Shown one piece after another: positions 44,315-53,523 of a DNA stretch of 64,000 nucleotides. Source of the DNA: Bradyrhizobium sp. 170 (lineage in GTDB: Bacteria; Pseudomonadota; Alphaproteobacteria; Rhizobiales; Xanthobacteraceae). The DNA lies in contig NZ_CP064703.1 of NCBI RefSeq assembly GCF_023101085.1, forward strand, positions 6,820,001-6,884,000, given 5' to 3'. The translations under genes were made by a program, and so were the position numbers. Each line of letters starts with the position of its first letter. Positions within the stretch are counted from its first letter, which is position 1. The notes beneath the pieces were generated by a model that saw nothing but the letters and a program-made list of their open reading frames with translations, made no database searches and was not told the DNA's origin.

Positions 44315-45139
44315 TTAGCGCACTGACCATGGCCATGCCAATAACGGTTGCGGTTTCTTGGCTTGCGACCGCTCCGCGGTTGGCGCCGGCTTTTGCGTCT
44401 GGGCGACATTGGCCGGCTGCCGCGGACGCGGCAGTGGTATGTCGGGCATCACCTTTGGCTCTTCGGGGCTCACCTTTGGTGCCGCTTCGAGCATCGCCTT
44501 TGGCTCTGAAGCGTTGGCGACGACCTGGGCGAGTTGTTCCTGGCTCGCGCTGAGTCGCTCGGTGAGCATCTGGCTTTCGCGCGCCATCTCGATCTGGTCC
44601 GCCTTGATCTGGTCGATGATACTGTTGTTGCGCGCGCTTTCATCCCGGCTCGCCTTGAGTTGGCTCGCGAGACTTTCATTGTCGCGAACCAATTGTTCTT
44701 GCCTCACCTTGAGCTGTTCGACTGTTTGGCTCAAGGCAGCGATGTCGTGCGCGATCGGTTGAAACTGCTGCGCCAACTCGGAATGCAGGGCAACGACAGT
44801 CGGCACGACGTCTTTCGACGCGGCGACGTCCGGCGCGGCGTATGTCAGACGTGCTGGGTCTGCGGGGGCCATTATCGCCGGATCAACGGAGGATGACCAC
44901 CACGAGGCAGCGACACCAACGGATGCTGCCAACAGAGAACCGACGAAAGCCACATAGCGCCAACCTGCCAATCGAGGAATCGCTGCCAGGAGGGCGCGAG
45001 ACGTCTTAATACTGGTCGGCGGGATTCTGGTCGGCCGGGCCGAAGGGCTGACTCCCGCTTCGCGCGCCAGGTTCGAAAGCTGCTCCTCCAGGCTCGCGAC
45101 CTGTCCCTCCGCGACCTTGTCGTCCAGCATGGAATTCAT
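44315..45139 (-). CDS. Membrane-anchored coiled-coil protein, 274 residues
   Basis: The start at ATG 45139 follows CGGAG with 7 bp spacing; a GTG at 45172 is less likely. A cytosolic N-terminal segment of about 60 residues is followed by one membrane helix (Y-V-A-F-V-G-S-L-L-A-A-S-V-G-V-A-A-S, about residues 63-80). The long periplasmic part has a coiled coil (S-Q-T-V-E-Q-L-K-V-R-Q-E-Q-L-V-R-D-N-E, about 135-220) and a Pro/Lys-rich tail. Such architecture is common in Bradyrhizobium; the role is unknown, perhaps envelope-related. Confidence 0.72.
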   Translation of the reverse strand: MNSMLDDKVAEGQVASLEEQLSNLAREAGVSPSARPTRIPPTSIKTSRALLAAIPRLAGWRYVAFVGSLLAASVGVAASWWSSSVDPAIMAPADPARLTYAAPDVAASKDVVPTVVALHSELAQQFQPIAHDIAALSQTVEQLKVRQEQLVRDNESLASQLKASRDESARNNSIIDQIKADQIEMARESQMLTERLSASQEQLAQVVANASEPKAMLEAAPKVSPEEPKVMPDIPLPRPRQPANVAQTQKPAPTAERSQAKKPQPLLAWPWSVR

Positions 45140-45531
45140 TTGGTGCTCCGTATCAAATGCATTGGCATCCACCTGAGAGCGATCCGCGCATCCGCGCTAC
45201 GGTGAGCTAACATTCAATGGAACGCAGATGGTTCTTGAGCCTGCGACGCTTCTCAGCACATGGGCATGCAGCTGCACGTCAATCGTCTTTTTTAATAGCT
45301 CGCTAGTGGTCTTTTAAAGCAGCCGAGAAGGCGGAACTATGTTCACGGTCGGAGAACTACGGAAGGAACCCTGACCTGTCGGGAGAACGCGGATTCGTCA
45401 CACGGTTCCTTGCCCCGTGTGGGTCCGTCCGGAGCGCTGCATTTTCCTAACGACATAACGTGGCCAAACCGCGCGCCACGAAAAGCCCCAACCACACGGT
45501 GCCGAGCGCGCACGCAATGCACCGACCTTCG
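45140..45531. other. Gap of 392 bp, no gene seen
   Basis: The promoter of the coiled-coil gene should lie at its left edge. The rest is probably remnant DNA that leads into the hydrolase fragment. No RNA gene or repeat was found. Confidence 0.4.
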
Positions 45532-45637
45532 CTACGTCCGGCTGATGGAGGATGCTGGCCACTGGCTTCCACAAGAGCGGCCGGCCGAGGTCAACGCGGC
45601 GCTGCTTGAATTTCTGCACGGCCTTCCGGCAACATGA
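45532..45637 (+). pseudogene. C-terminal fragment of an alpha/beta hydrolase gene
   Basis: The last codons read D-A-G-H-W-L-P-Q-E-R-P-A-E-V-N-A-A-L-L-E, then F-L-H-G-L-P-A-T-stop. A-G-H-W-x-x-x-E-R-P-x-E-V-N is the catalytic-His end of epoxide-hydrolase-like alpha/beta hydrolases. The sequence upstream in frame does not resemble the hydrolase core, so only the tail remains. Confidence 0.7.
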
Positions 45638-45852
45638 CGAGCGGAAGCCTACCGCTCAAGGAGACGCCGCCAACTTCCGTTTCGGGGTCAATCGCGTCAC
45701 TTTGAGAGCGCGCCGCGAACTTCTGCTCTTCTCCGATCAGCGGACATCGCCGACGGGTGCGTCAGGTCCGAAAAGTGCCATGGGACTAAACCGCTCGCGC
45801 GGTAGGGCACTGCGGCGGGAGGCACAGCCAAGGCGATAGCGCAACGGGACGT

Positions 45853-45897
45853 CCTGTCTTGAGATCGAGGGGTTTCGACAACCTCACTCAAGACAGG
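45853..45897 (+). promoter_or_regulatory. Hairpin covering the ribosome binding site of the IS91-associated recombinase
   Basis: CCTGTCTTGAG (45853-45863) is the exact reverse complement of CTCAAGACAGG (45887-45897). The right arm runs into AGGAG, the ribosome site 7 bp before the ATG at 45907. Folding would hide the site and lower translation when the mRNA starts upstream. It may also serve as a terminal structure of the element. Confidence 0.6.
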
Positions 45898-45906
45898 AGC
45901 ATCCCC

Positions 45907-46782
45907 ATGACCGACGAGGCCATGAGCCCTTTACGGCGGCGCATGATCGAAGACATGACGATCCGCAAGTTAGCGCCAAAGACCCAACAAGGCTACATCC
46001 GCACCATCAGGGACTTTGCTGCATTCCTCGGCCGATCGCCCGACACGGCGAGCTTCGAGGACGTCCGGCGCTTTCAACTGCATCTGGCGGCGAACGGCGC
46101 GCACATCCCGATTCTCAATCATACCGTAGCTGCGTTGCGGTTCTTCTTCAGGATCACGCTCAGGCGCTCCGATATCATCGAGCACACCACATTCCTCCAC
46201 GAGCCCCGCAAGCTGCCGGTCGTGCTCAGCCCAGAGGAGGTGGCGCGGCTGTTGGATGCCGCGCCGGGCCTCAAGTACAAGGCGGCGCTGAGTGTGGCTT
46301 ACGGCGCAGGTTTGCGCGCCGCCGAGGTGATCTCGCTCAAGATCGGCGACATCGACAGCAAGCGCATGGTGATCCGCGTCGAACAAGGCAAAAGCCGCAA
46401 AGACCGCTACGTGATGCTGTCTCCGCATCTGCTCGAGTTGCTGCGTGCCTGGTGGAAGACAGCACGACCGCAGGGCTGGTTGTTTCCTGGCCGCGACCGC
46501 GTGCAGCCGATGACTACGCGCCAGCTCAATCGCGCCTGCCATACCGCAGCCGAGAGGGCCGAGATCGACAAGCGCGTGTCGCTCCACACCTTGCGGCACA
46601 GCTTCGCCACCCATCTGCTTGAGCAGAACATCGATATCCGGGTGATCCAGGTGCTGCTCGGGCACGCCAAGCTCGACACCACGGCGCTCTATACCCGCGT
46701 CGCCACCAAGACGATCCAACAAGTCATGAGCCCGCTGGAGCATATCGCCCGCAAGATCGAGAGGGTCGAGCCACCGGCCTAA
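45907..46782 (+). CDS. Tyrosine recombinase/integrase accompanying the IS91-type transposase
   Basis: This 291-residue recombinase has an N-terminal SAM-like DNA-binding domain (about residues 12-90) and a catalytic domain with Arg in A-Y-G-A-G-L-R-A-A-E-V (about 132), Lys in V-E-Q-G-K-S-R, H-x-x-R in H-T-L-R-H-S-F-A-T-H-L (about 224), His in L-L-G-H-A-K and the nucleophile Tyr in A-L-Y-T-R-V (about 262). The set is complete. It is 12 bp upstream of the transposase gene. Its part in IS91 transposition is not well established. Confidence 0.9.
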   Translation: MTDEAMSPLRRRMIEDMTIRKLAPKTQQGYIRTIRDFAAFLGRSPDTASFEDVRRFQLHLAANGAHIPILNHTVAALRFFFRITLRRSDIIEHTTFLHEPRKLPVVLSPEEVARLLDAAPGLKYKAALSVAYGAGLRAAEVISLKIGDIDSKRMVIRVEQGKSRKDRYVMLSPHLLELLRAWWKTARPQGWLFPGRDRVQPMTTRQLNRACHTAAERAEIDKRVSLHTLRHSFATHLLEQNIDIRVIQVLLGHAKLDTTALYTRVATKTIQQVMSPLEHIARKIERVEPPA

Positions 46783-46794
46783 AGCGCGGCTCGC

Positions 46795-47994
46795 GTGCCG
46801 CGTCCGGCACTGGAGGTCGCGGATATCTTCCGCGATCATGGACCGGCATGGCGCAGCGCCAACGCCGGCCATCTGAGCCTTGGCCAGTTGAAGGTAATGT
46901 CGGCGATCGAGAACTGCCGCACCGCGGCGCTCGGCGGCCATGTCGCGCGCTGCGAGAAGTGCGCGCACACCAAGATCTCGTACAACTCTTGCCGTAATCG
47001 GCACTGCCCGAAGTGCCAAGGCGCGGCGGCAAAGGACTGGCTGGCCGCGCGCGAGGCCGATCTGCTGCCGGTGCCGTACTATCATGTGGTGTTCACGCTG
47101 CCGGCAGCCATCGCCGACATCGCCTACCAGAACAAGGCGGTGGTCTACGATCTCTTGTTCAAGGCCTCGGCCGAGACCCTGGCCACGATCGCCGCCGACC
47201 CCAGGCACCTCGGCGCCCGCGTCGGCATCACCTCGGTTCTCCATACCTGGGGTTCAGCCATGACCCACCACCCGCACGTCCACATGATCGTGCCGGGCGG
47301 CGGCGTCTCGCCCGACGGCCAGCGCTGGGTGTCCTGCCGACCTGGCTTCTTCCTCCCCGTCCGCGTGCTCTCGCGCCTGTTCCGGCGGCTGTTCCTGGAG
47401 AAGCTGATCGCGGCCCACAACACCGGCCATCTGAAGTTCTTCGGCGATCATGCCGCTCTCGCCGACCCGCGGGCGTTCGCGGCGTATCTGGCACCGCTAC
47501 GCCGAGCCGAATGGGTGGTCTATGCCAAGCGCCCGTTCGGCGGGCCACAGGCCGTGCTGGCCTATCTGTCGCGCTATACCCATCGCGTCGCCATCGCCAA
47601 CAGCCGACTGATCGCCTGTGACCGCACCGGTGTCACCTTCCGGTGGAAAGACTATCGTGCCAATGGTCGCGATCGCCAGAAGCTCATGACACTCCCAACC
47701 GGCGAGTTTATCCGCCGCTTCCTCATCCACGTTCTGCCGCACGGCTTTCACCGCATCCGCCACTACGGCCTTTTGGCCAGCGGCACGCGCGCCGACAACA
47801 TCGCCCGAGCGCGTGAGTTGCTCGCCGTCTCAAACTCCCAGGCCGAGCCCACCGGTGCCGCCGCCGATCCCGGCAAGCCGATTTGTCCATGCTGCGGCGG
47901 TCGCATGATCATCATCGAGGTCTTCGCGCGCGGTGCAACGCCACGGCATCGGCCGACAGCTTCACCTACCGCAATCAAGATCGACACCTCATGA
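46795..47994 (+). CDS. IS91-family HUH (Y1/Y2) transposase
   Basis: This 399-residue rolling-circle transposase starts at GTG. An N-terminal zinc-binding region has C-E-K-C and S-C-R-N-R-H-C-P-K-C-Q (about residues 43-75). The HUH metal motif is T-H-H-P-H-V-H-M-I-V-P-G-G-G near 160, and the catalytic Tyr region is Y-L-S-R-Y-T-H-R-V-A near 262. A second zinc ribbon (C-P-C-C-G-G-R) is at the C-terminus near 365. Length is normal and no frameshift is seen, so it may be active. Confidence 0.92.
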   Translation: MPRPALEVADIFRDHGPAWRSANAGHLSLGQLKVMSAIENCRTAALGGHVARCEKCAHTKISYNSCRNRHCPKCQGAAAKDWLAAREADLLPVPYYHVVFTLPAAIADIAYQNKAVVYDLLFKASAETLATIAADPRHLGARVGITSVLHTWGSAMTHHPHVHMIVPGGGVSPDGQRWVSCRPGFFLPVRVLSRLFRRLFLEKLIAAHNTGHLKFFGDHAALADPRAFAAYLAPLRRAEWVVYAKRPFGGPQAVLAYLSRYTHRVAIANSRLIACDRTGVTFRWKDYRANGRDRQKLMTLPTGEFIRRFLIHVLPHGFHRIRHYGLLASGTRADNIARARELLAVSNSQAEPTGAAADPGKPICPCCGGRMIIIEVFARGATPRHRPTASPTAIKIDTS

Positions 47995-48609
47995 CCGCGT
48001 CACACCCCCGCAAATCTGATCGTCGCACTAGTTGCCTCTCGACCGGCCACGGTAGAACGCGCTCAGATATCCAGCCGTCGTCTCAAATCGTCCGACACTT
48101 CACTGCGGTCGATGCGACCCGCCCCTCATCCAGCAGCCGTTTCACCGTCCACCGGCCTGCTGGAGCGCCTCGACTCCATTCACACACCTCATCCGCGGCA
48201 CTCAAATCCCCATAGCGTAGGCCGCGCCATCCCCGTACCCCTCCCGCGGTTTCCTCCCTTGGAGGTTTGCGGACGCCGGCCCCGCGCCCGCGGCACCACC
48301 GTCATGGGGCCGGCATCCGAAAACCTTCACATGATCGGACTCATGCACTGCAGCAAAGCGCTTTTTATTCGATGACCTCGTCGGCAGCGACCTGCAGAGT
48401 CAGCGGCAGTGCACAAATGTAGCGGCGCCTGCGATCCAGCGTCGGCCGGGAACCAGACACTTGGGTAGGAGGTTGTTCAAATCTGAACGTGGGGCGGTGG
48501 CGTTTTTGCTGTTTCCGCCACCTTTTCACTACCCAAGTCGAACAGCGTCAGGTGTGAACCCATCCCCGGCTGGAAGAGAGACCAAAACCCCGGCCGTTCG
48601 GAGATAGAT
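47995..48609. other. Gap of 615 bp with element end and a terminator-like hairpin
   Basis: The first 320 bp belong to the 3' part of the IS91-type element, ending at the hairpin 48275-48314. Further on, GGTGGCG (48496-48502) pairs with CGCCACC (48516-48522) and TTTT follows, a plausible forward terminator 84 bp before the next gene. No coding region is supported. Confidence 0.5.
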
Positions 48610-49713
48610 ATGAGAAACATAGCACGCACCTGGAGCCTGTGTTCGCTGACGGCACTGACATTCGCCCTAACAGTTGCCTACCTCATGCTACTCTTTTCAA
48701 GCAGCGCCACCAGTCAGGGGGCAGGGGAAGTGTCAGGCGCCAGATTTGAATTCGCGCTGATCGGCGACATGCCGTATGACGCCAGGCAAGAAAAGGAGTT
48801 TGCCAACGTCATGAGGGAGATAGACGCCGCTGAGTTGGCCTTTGTCGTTCACGACGGCGATTTTTGGTATGACGGCAACGCGTGGACCGAGCAAGTCGGG
48901 GGCTTCCCGCCATGCGGTGACGAGACTTTCAAGCATCGCCTCGGTCTGGCTCAAAGCTCCAAACATCCTTTCATATTTGTGGCCGGAGACAACGAGTGGG
49001 CCGATTGTCACCGGGCAAAGCCGCGCACGTATGACCCGCTTGAGAGATTGGCAAAGCTCCGACAGATGTTTTTCCACGGTGATCACAGCCTAGGTCAACG
49101 CACCATACGGTTGACGCGGCAGAGCGAAGACAGCCGCTACGCTAACTTCCGCGAGAACGTGCGCTGGACCCAGGGTGATGTAATGTTCGTCACTCTCCAC
49201 GTGACAGGCAGCAACAATAACCTGGGCCGCACTCCGGAGATGGACGCTGAGTACTCAGAGCGTAACGCGGCCAACCTGGTGTGGATGAGACAAGCCTTCG
49301 ATCTGGCCACGCGGAGCGGAAGCAAAGCAATCATGATCGTTGCTCAGGCCGACCCCCAATTTGAAAATACCTGGCCGGCATACGTGCAGCAGAGATACAT
49401 GCTGGAGGGCCTGGGTCTCAAATCACCTGAGACGAGAAGAGCAACTGGCTTCGACGAGTTCCTGGCTGCGCTGGAGAAGGAGACCGTGGCCTTCGGCAAG
49501 CCCGTGGTCTACGTGCATGGAGATACTCACATCTTTCGCGTCGACAAACCTTTGTTCGGCTCCACAAGCCGACGGACTATCGAAAATTTCACGAGAGTAT
49601 CGACTATTGGTTACCCTGATACGCATTGGGTCCGGGCAATCGTTGACCCCAGGGAACCGAATGTATTTAACTTCAGGCTAGAGATCGTAGAGGCGAATCG
49701 GGTCAAACATTGA
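48610..49713 (+). CDS. Secreted metallophosphoesterase-fold protein
   Basis: This 367-residue protein starts with an uncleaved or cleavable leader (hydrophobic residues about 14-31). Metal motifs are variants of the calcineurin set: F-A-L-I-G-D-M-P-Y-D near residue 49, V-V-H-D-G-D-F near 78, V-A-G-D-N-E-W-A-D-C near 120 (G-D-N-E in place of G-N-H-D) and V-Y-V-H-G-D-T-H-I-F near 302. The missing His of G-N-H is notable, since it normally protonates the leaving group. It should be periplasmic. Neighbours are only mobile elements. Substrate unknown. Confidence 0.82.
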   Translation: MRNIARTWSLCSLTALTFALTVAYLMLLFSSSATSQGAGEVSGARFEFALIGDMPYDARQEKEFANVMREIDAAELAFVVHDGDFWYDGNAWTEQVGGFPPCGDETFKHRLGLAQSSKHPFIFVAGDNEWADCHRAKPRTYDPLERLAKLRQMFFHGDHSLGQRTIRLTRQSEDSRYANFRENVRWTQGDVMFVTLHVTGSNNNLGRTPEMDAEYSERNAANLVWMRQAFDLATRSGSKAIMIVAQADPQFENTWPAYVQQRYMLEGLGLKSPETRRATGFDEFLAALEKETVAFGKPVVYVHGDTHIFRVDKPLFGSTSRRTIENFTRVSTIGYPDTHWVRAIVDPREPNVFNFRLEIVEANRVKH

Positions 49714-50138
49714 TGCAATGCTGTCTCAGTGCGTTTCCGAACTGGCAAGTATCAGTCAGCTCGTGCAGCAGATATCATCAACCGGCCTCCAGCGCCGAGA
49801 CTGTCAGAGTCCGGTTGGAGTCAATTTCGGACCGGCGAGCAGCGCCGGCACGTGGGCCATGAGCGCCAGCGCCATAGCCATAAGGGTTAATTCGAGATTG
49901 CAGTTGCCAGTCGCATTCCAAGTTTTAGCGTTTCGATAGTCGTGCGGATTTGGCCGACGCCTGATCAACCCCGGCCATGTCTACCGGGCGACCAGGGACC
50001 GCCGCTCTGCCCCCAGGGCGACGGCCCCGCCGAAATAAGCAATGTGCGGTGGAACCGGCGCCGCGCCGGCAGTTGCGGAATGAGCCGTCCGGCGATCGCC
50101 CGGGCGGCTTGTTCTATGCGGTGCGCGCCGCCTCCAAA
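49714..50138. other. Gap of 425 bp up to the IS66 element, no gene supported
   Basis: Some GC-rich frames are open, for example 49942 onward, but none has a domain or start signal. The last 8 bp, CCTCCAAA (50131-50138), are the left target duplication of the IS66 element. Confidence 0.45.
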
Positions 50139-50202
50139 GTAAGCATCCGGCGTGGGCCACGGGCGGGTTAGTCGCCACCCAGCATCGTCATCTATACGCA
50201 GA

Positions 50203-51843
50203 TCACGCCGCTTGCGCGGCAATCGCTGATCCCGGCGTCCAATTCCAGGGCAGCAGCTCGTCCAGCCGATGAGCTGGGTGGGCGGCGATGCGGGCAAGGA
50301 TATCCGTGAGCCATGCTTGCGGATCAACGCCGTTCATTTTGGCCGTGACGATTAGGCTATACATGGAAGCCGCGCGCCGCCCACCGCGGTCAGAGCCGCA
50401 GAACAGCCAAGCCTTTCGCCCGAGAGCTATACCTCTTAACCCTCGCTCGGCGGCATTGTTGGAGAGGCAGACGCGTCCGTCCTTCAAGAACAGCGTGAAG
50501 CTCGCCCCTCGCTTCAGGATGTAGTTGAACGCCTTGGCCAGGTCGTGCCCGCGGGACAGCTTGACGAGCTGGTCGCGCATATAGACCTGAAGGTCCTCGA
50601 CCAGAGGCCGGCTCAGCGTCTGCCGAACCTGAACGCGTTCCTCGGCACTCCTGCCATTGATGGATCTCGAACAGCGCATCGATCCACCGCACGACCTCGA
50701 CCGCAATGGGCGAGAGCGGGATCTCCTTTTTACCGGCGGCCTTGCGACGCGCATTCTCTTCGATGTCGGCCATGGCGAAGAACGGGCGCCGCGCATGGAC
50801 CCAACATGCCGCCTCCCGGATCGCTCCGGGCTGGCGCCCCGCCAGATAGAGCTGGTTGTACCCGTCATAGGGTCTGCCTGCAGGATGCCGGCATATCGGG
50901 CCAGATGCGCCTGAGGATGCTCGCCTCTACGGTCGCGGGAGTAATAGAACATCGCCGCCGGCGGGCCGGCGCCACCAAACGGCCGATCGTCCCGGACATA
51001 GACCCAGCACCGCCCCGTATCGGTCTTGCCCTTGGCCAACACTGGCACCGTCGTATCATCGGCATGCAGGCGCTCGGCCGCCATGACATGGGCTTCGACC
51101 AGGCGCAGCAGGGGATCCAGCGACGCACTGACCGAACCCACGGCGTCCGCCATCGTCGACAGCGCGATCGGCACGCCTTCCAGGGCGTAGCGCTCAGCCT
51201 GGCGGTTTAAGGGCTGATGCTGGCCGAACTTCTCGAACATGATCATGGCCAACAGGCTCGGGCCGGCCCATCCCCGGGCGACGGCATGGAACGGCGCCGG
51301 CGCCTGACTGACCTTCTCGCAGTCGCGGCAAGAGAACTTCTCCCGCACCGTCTCGATCACTTTCCACTGGCGCGGCACCACTTCCAGCGTCCGGGTCACG
51401 TCCTCGCCGAGCTTGCGCAGTCGGTTGCTGCCGCAGCATTCGCAAGCTGTCGGCGGATCGATCACCACGCGATGCCGTGGGAGATGCTCGGGGAAGGTCT
51501 GGCGTTCACCGCGCTTGCGCGCAAATCCGCGCACCGTCGTCGTCTTGGCCACGGCCTGTTCCGCCGCTAATTCGTCTTCGGTGGCGTCGGCTTCCAGCTC
51601 CTCGAACGTCAACGCCAACTGCTCAATCAGGCGCGACGAACGTTCCGACCGCTGGCCGTAGATTTGATGCTTCAGCTTGGCGATCTGCAGCTTCTGCTGG
51701 GCAATCAGCGCTTCGTCCTCAGACGCTTTCGCACGGGCGACCGTAAGTTCAGCGGCGATCTCCAAAGCCTTCGCGCGCTCGACCGCCAGCGCCTGTTTCA
51801 GGGCGACAACGTCATCCGGAATCGCGTCGCGGTCAGCATCCAT
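50203..51843 (-). CDS. tnpC: IS66 transposase TnpC, probably inactivated by two opposing frameshifts
   Basis: The open frame is 546 residues. It has the N-terminal coiled coil (about residues 10-60), a leucine-rich DUF4372-like part, a zinc finger C-E-C-C…C-R-D-C and the first catalytic Asp in L-H-A-D-D-T-T-V near 275. At about 50873 one C is missing ([16 protein letters not shown] is shifted to P-M-T-G-T-T). The original frame returns near 50660 at I-N-G-R-S-A-E-E-R. About 73 residues in between are scrambled, including the region after the second catalytic Asp. The last catalytic Glu in N-N-A-A-E-R-G-L-R is in frame. The product should be inactive. Confidence 0.88.
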   Translation of the reverse strand: MDADRDAIPDDVVALKQALAVERAKALEIAAELTVARAKASEDEALIAQQKLQIAKLKHQIYGQRSERSSRLIEQLALTFEELEADATEDELAAEQAVAKTTTVRGFARKRGERQTFPEHLPRHRVVIDPPTACECCGSNRLRKLGEDVTRTLEVVPRQWKVIETVREKFSCRDCEKVSQAPAPFHAVARGWAGPSLLAMIMFEKFGQHQPLNRQAERYALEGVPIALSTMADAVGSVSASLDPLLRLVEAHVMAAERLHADDTTVPVLAKGKTDTGRCWVYVRDDRPFGGAGPPAAMFYYSRDRRGEHPQAHLARYAGILQADPMTGTTSSIWRGASPERSGRRHVGSMRGARSSPWPTSKRMRVARPPVKRRSRSRPLRSRSCGGSMRCSRSINGRSAEERVQVRQTLSRPLVEDLQVYMRDQLVKLSRGHDLAKAFNYILKRGASFTLFLKDGRVCLSNNAAERGLRGIALGRKAWLFCGSDRGGRRAASMYSLIVTAKMNGVDPQAWLTDILARIAAHPAHRLDELLPWNWTPGSAIAAQAA

Positions 51844-51911
51844 GTGACGCAGTGAATCACAGATTTGATGCGTTGGGATTCCCTAAAATGTACGTAACCG
51901 CTGGCCTTCGC

Positions 51912-52259
51912 TCAGCCCGCACTCTGCGGCCGCCAGGTCACTTGCGGATTCCGCCAGTCGATCCCTTCGAGCATATAGGCCATCTGTGCTGCGGAGATCG
52001 ATATTGCGCCGGAAGATGCCGAAGGCCAGATGAACTTGCCCCGGTCCAGGCGCTTGGCATAGAGCGACATGCCCACCCCATCATGCCAAAGAATCTTGAC
52101 CAGGTCACCGCGGCGACCCCGGAAGATGTAGAGATCGCCGGCATGGGGATCGCGCTTCAGGCTTTCTTGGATCGTAAGCGCCAAGCTTTGCATGCCGCGG
52201 CGCATATCGGTGTGGCCGGTCGCGATCCAGACCCTGACGCCGCTCGGGGTCGGGATCAT
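51912..52259 (-). CDS. tnpB: IS66 accessory protein TnpB
   Basis: This 115-residue protein has the IS66 Orf2 signature: M-I-P-T-P-S-G-V-R-V-W-I-A-T-G-H-T-D-M-R-R-G near the start, G-D-L-Y-I-F-R-G-R-R-G-D-L-V-K-I-L-W at about 42-58, and the late G-I-D-W-R-N-P. It is needed with TnpC for transposition. Its start overlaps tnpA by 4 bp. No damage is visible. Confidence 0.92.
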   Translation of the reverse strand: MIPTPSGVRVWIATGHTDMRRGMQSLALTIQESLKRDPHAGDLYIFRGRRGDLVKILWHDGVGMSLYAKRLDRGKFIWPSASSGAISISAAQMAYMLEGIDWRNPQVTWRPQSAG

Positions 52260-52678
52260 TGCCGCCTCAAAAGCTCAAGGACCCGCTGCAGCGCCTCGGT
52301 ATCCACGTCGCGATCAACGCGCACCCGGCAGCCGCCAAGCTCGATCTCGATGATTCCGGCCTTCGTGCGCGGCGCAGGAGACGAAGACGACAGCCTCGGC
52401 GCATACGCCGATGCCGGGGCCAGCGTAGAGGCGATCTCCACAGGAACAAGCGCCGGCACGGCATCCCCGCTCAGCCGGCCTTCGCGCGCCAACCGGCGCC
52501 ACGTGAACAATTGGCTCGCAGACAACCCGTTGCGCCGCGCCGTTACCGACACCAATCGTGGCCCGCCGTAGCTCTCGGCAACGATCCGCTGCTTCTCCTC
52601 GAATGTCCAATGGCGCCGAGCGCCCGTCGAGACAACTTCCAGCCGAGAGACCTTCGGCATAGGCGTATGGTCAGTCAT
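52256..52678 (-). CDS. tnpA: IS66 accessory protein TnpA
   Basis: This 140-residue protein has an N-terminal helix-turn-helix (R-R-H-W-T-F-E-E-K-Q-R-I-V-A-E-S and then G-L-S-A-S-Q-L-F-T-W-R-R near residue 50) that binds the element ends. The C-terminal part I-E-I-E-L-G-G-C-R-V-R-V-D-R-D-V-D is the usual IS66 TnpA tail. It lies first in the element and overlaps tnpB by 4 bp. Confidence 0.92.
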   Translation of the reverse strand: MTDHTPMPKVSRLEVVSTGARRHWTFEEKQRIVAESYGGPRLVSVTARRNGLSASQLFTWRRLAREGRLSGDAVPALVPVEIASTLAPASAYAPRLSSSSPAPRTKAGIIEIELGGCRVRVDRDVDTEALQRVLELLRRQ

Positions 52679-52743
52679 ACGCCTATGTCTTCAATCTCAA
52701 TCATACCCGCAAGGCGGCCTTCGCCGGAGCGATACCCTCCAAA

Positions 52744-53211
52744 GCAGCTCTTGCCATATCTCGAATAACGTCACTCGGAAAATTCGAACGGAGCAGGCAT
52801 TGAAAGCCCTATTCGTGGCCTGCGATTAGTTTCAACTCAATGGCACGCGCAGCCGCATCGATTTCTCTTCGGTGATTGCCGATTGCATCTGCCTATCCCC
52901 AGCGCCAATTGACTGAATGACTTTGCTGTGGAAGGTCCACGCCGCGAGGGGTCCAAGCCGCACCGAAGTGCAGCAGCTTGATCAGAGCAACAATTAATTC
53001 GGAAAAACGGGTAACTTCAGCTCTTCCTTTCACAGCATGGCGGGCTGTTCTTGCAAAAGCTAATGTCCGGGTTGGGTCATTCGCGTCGGTTTGGTCGCAC
53101 CATGGCGACTTCCGGTCTACCCCGGTGAACGGACATTTCTCCGGACCGGCGAGCATGTCTCAGAGGTGCCAACAGGAGACATCGCATTCAGTAGCGTTGC
53201 GCCAAGGCTGC
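52744..53211. other. Gap of 468 bp with a probable dispersed repeat
   Basis: No gene is supported. At about 53061-53140 the sequence TAATGTCCGGGTTGGGTCATTCGCG…CGACTTCCGGTCTACCCC…GAACGGACATT resembles a repeated non-coding unit that I know from Bradyrhizobium relatives, and is similar in plan to 39098-39177. Confidence 0.5.
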
Positions 53212-53523
53212 TCAGTCCTCGACATATAAGACCACGATGGCGATCAGCGTAGCCACCATCATGACCGACATCGTGACAAACCCAAACACGAGGAAAACCG
53301 GTTCCTGCGAAACGTAGTGATCGAGATTTTCGAAGAAGGACGAGACGCGAAGCTGTCCCGTCGTCAGCCACTCGAGAAGGCGACTGCCCGAAATCAGAGA
53401 TGAGGCAAAGGGCCAGAGCCAGACATATGTAGGTTCGAACCAGCGCGGGAAACGCATTTCAGCCGCAACGGTTATCGCGCCATTCGTGACGCGCGGATTG
53501 CTGGCGTTCTCACAGGTAATCAA
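53212..53523 (-). CDS. Small membrane protein, up to 103 residues
   Basis: The C-terminal part has a strong membrane helix (V-F-L-V-F-G-F-V-T-M-S-V-M-M-V-A-T-L-I-A, about residues 76-99) and a weaker one near 36-47 (V-W-L-W-P-F-A-S-S-L). The start at 53523 is not supported by a ribosome site; M at residue 23 (M-R-F-P-R-W-F-E-P) is an alternative. Aromatic-rich, no known family. It may be a real small membrane gene or a remnant. Confidence 0.5.
   Translation of the reverse strand: MITCENASNPRVTNGAITVAAEMRFPRWFEPTYVWLWPFASSLISGSRLLEWLTTGQLRVSSFFENLDHYVSQEPVFLVFGFVTMSVMMVATLIAIVVLYVED

Larger units (their letters stand above)
45853..48314 (+). mobile_element. IS91-type element with companion tyrosine recombinase (boundaries estimated)
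   Basis: A tyrosine recombinase gene and an IS91-type HUH transposase gene follow each other, as in several proteobacterial IS91 relatives. The left end is taken at the hairpin 45853-45897. The right end is taken at the inverted repeat GCCGGCCCC (48275-48283) / GGGGCCGGC (48306-48314), which could be the terminal hairpin. No target duplication is expected for rolling-circle elements, so the true limits need comparison with another copy. Confidence 0.7.
50139..52735 (-). mobile_element. IS66-family insertion sequence with 8-bp target duplication
   Basis: The element is 2,597 bp. The left end begins GTAAGCATCCGGCG (50139 onward) and the right end, read on the reverse strand from 52735, begins GTATCGCTCCGGCG; the two are imperfect inverted repeats. 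The 8 bp outside are identical: CCTCCAAA at 50131-50138 and 52736-52743, the target size typical of IS66. The gene order on the reverse strand is tnpA, tnpB, tnpC. Confidence 0.93.

Noticed and set aside
45970-47244. Reverse open frame of 424 codons across the recombinase and IS91 transposase genes
   Set aside because: It spans two well-recognised forward genes and has no domain of its own.
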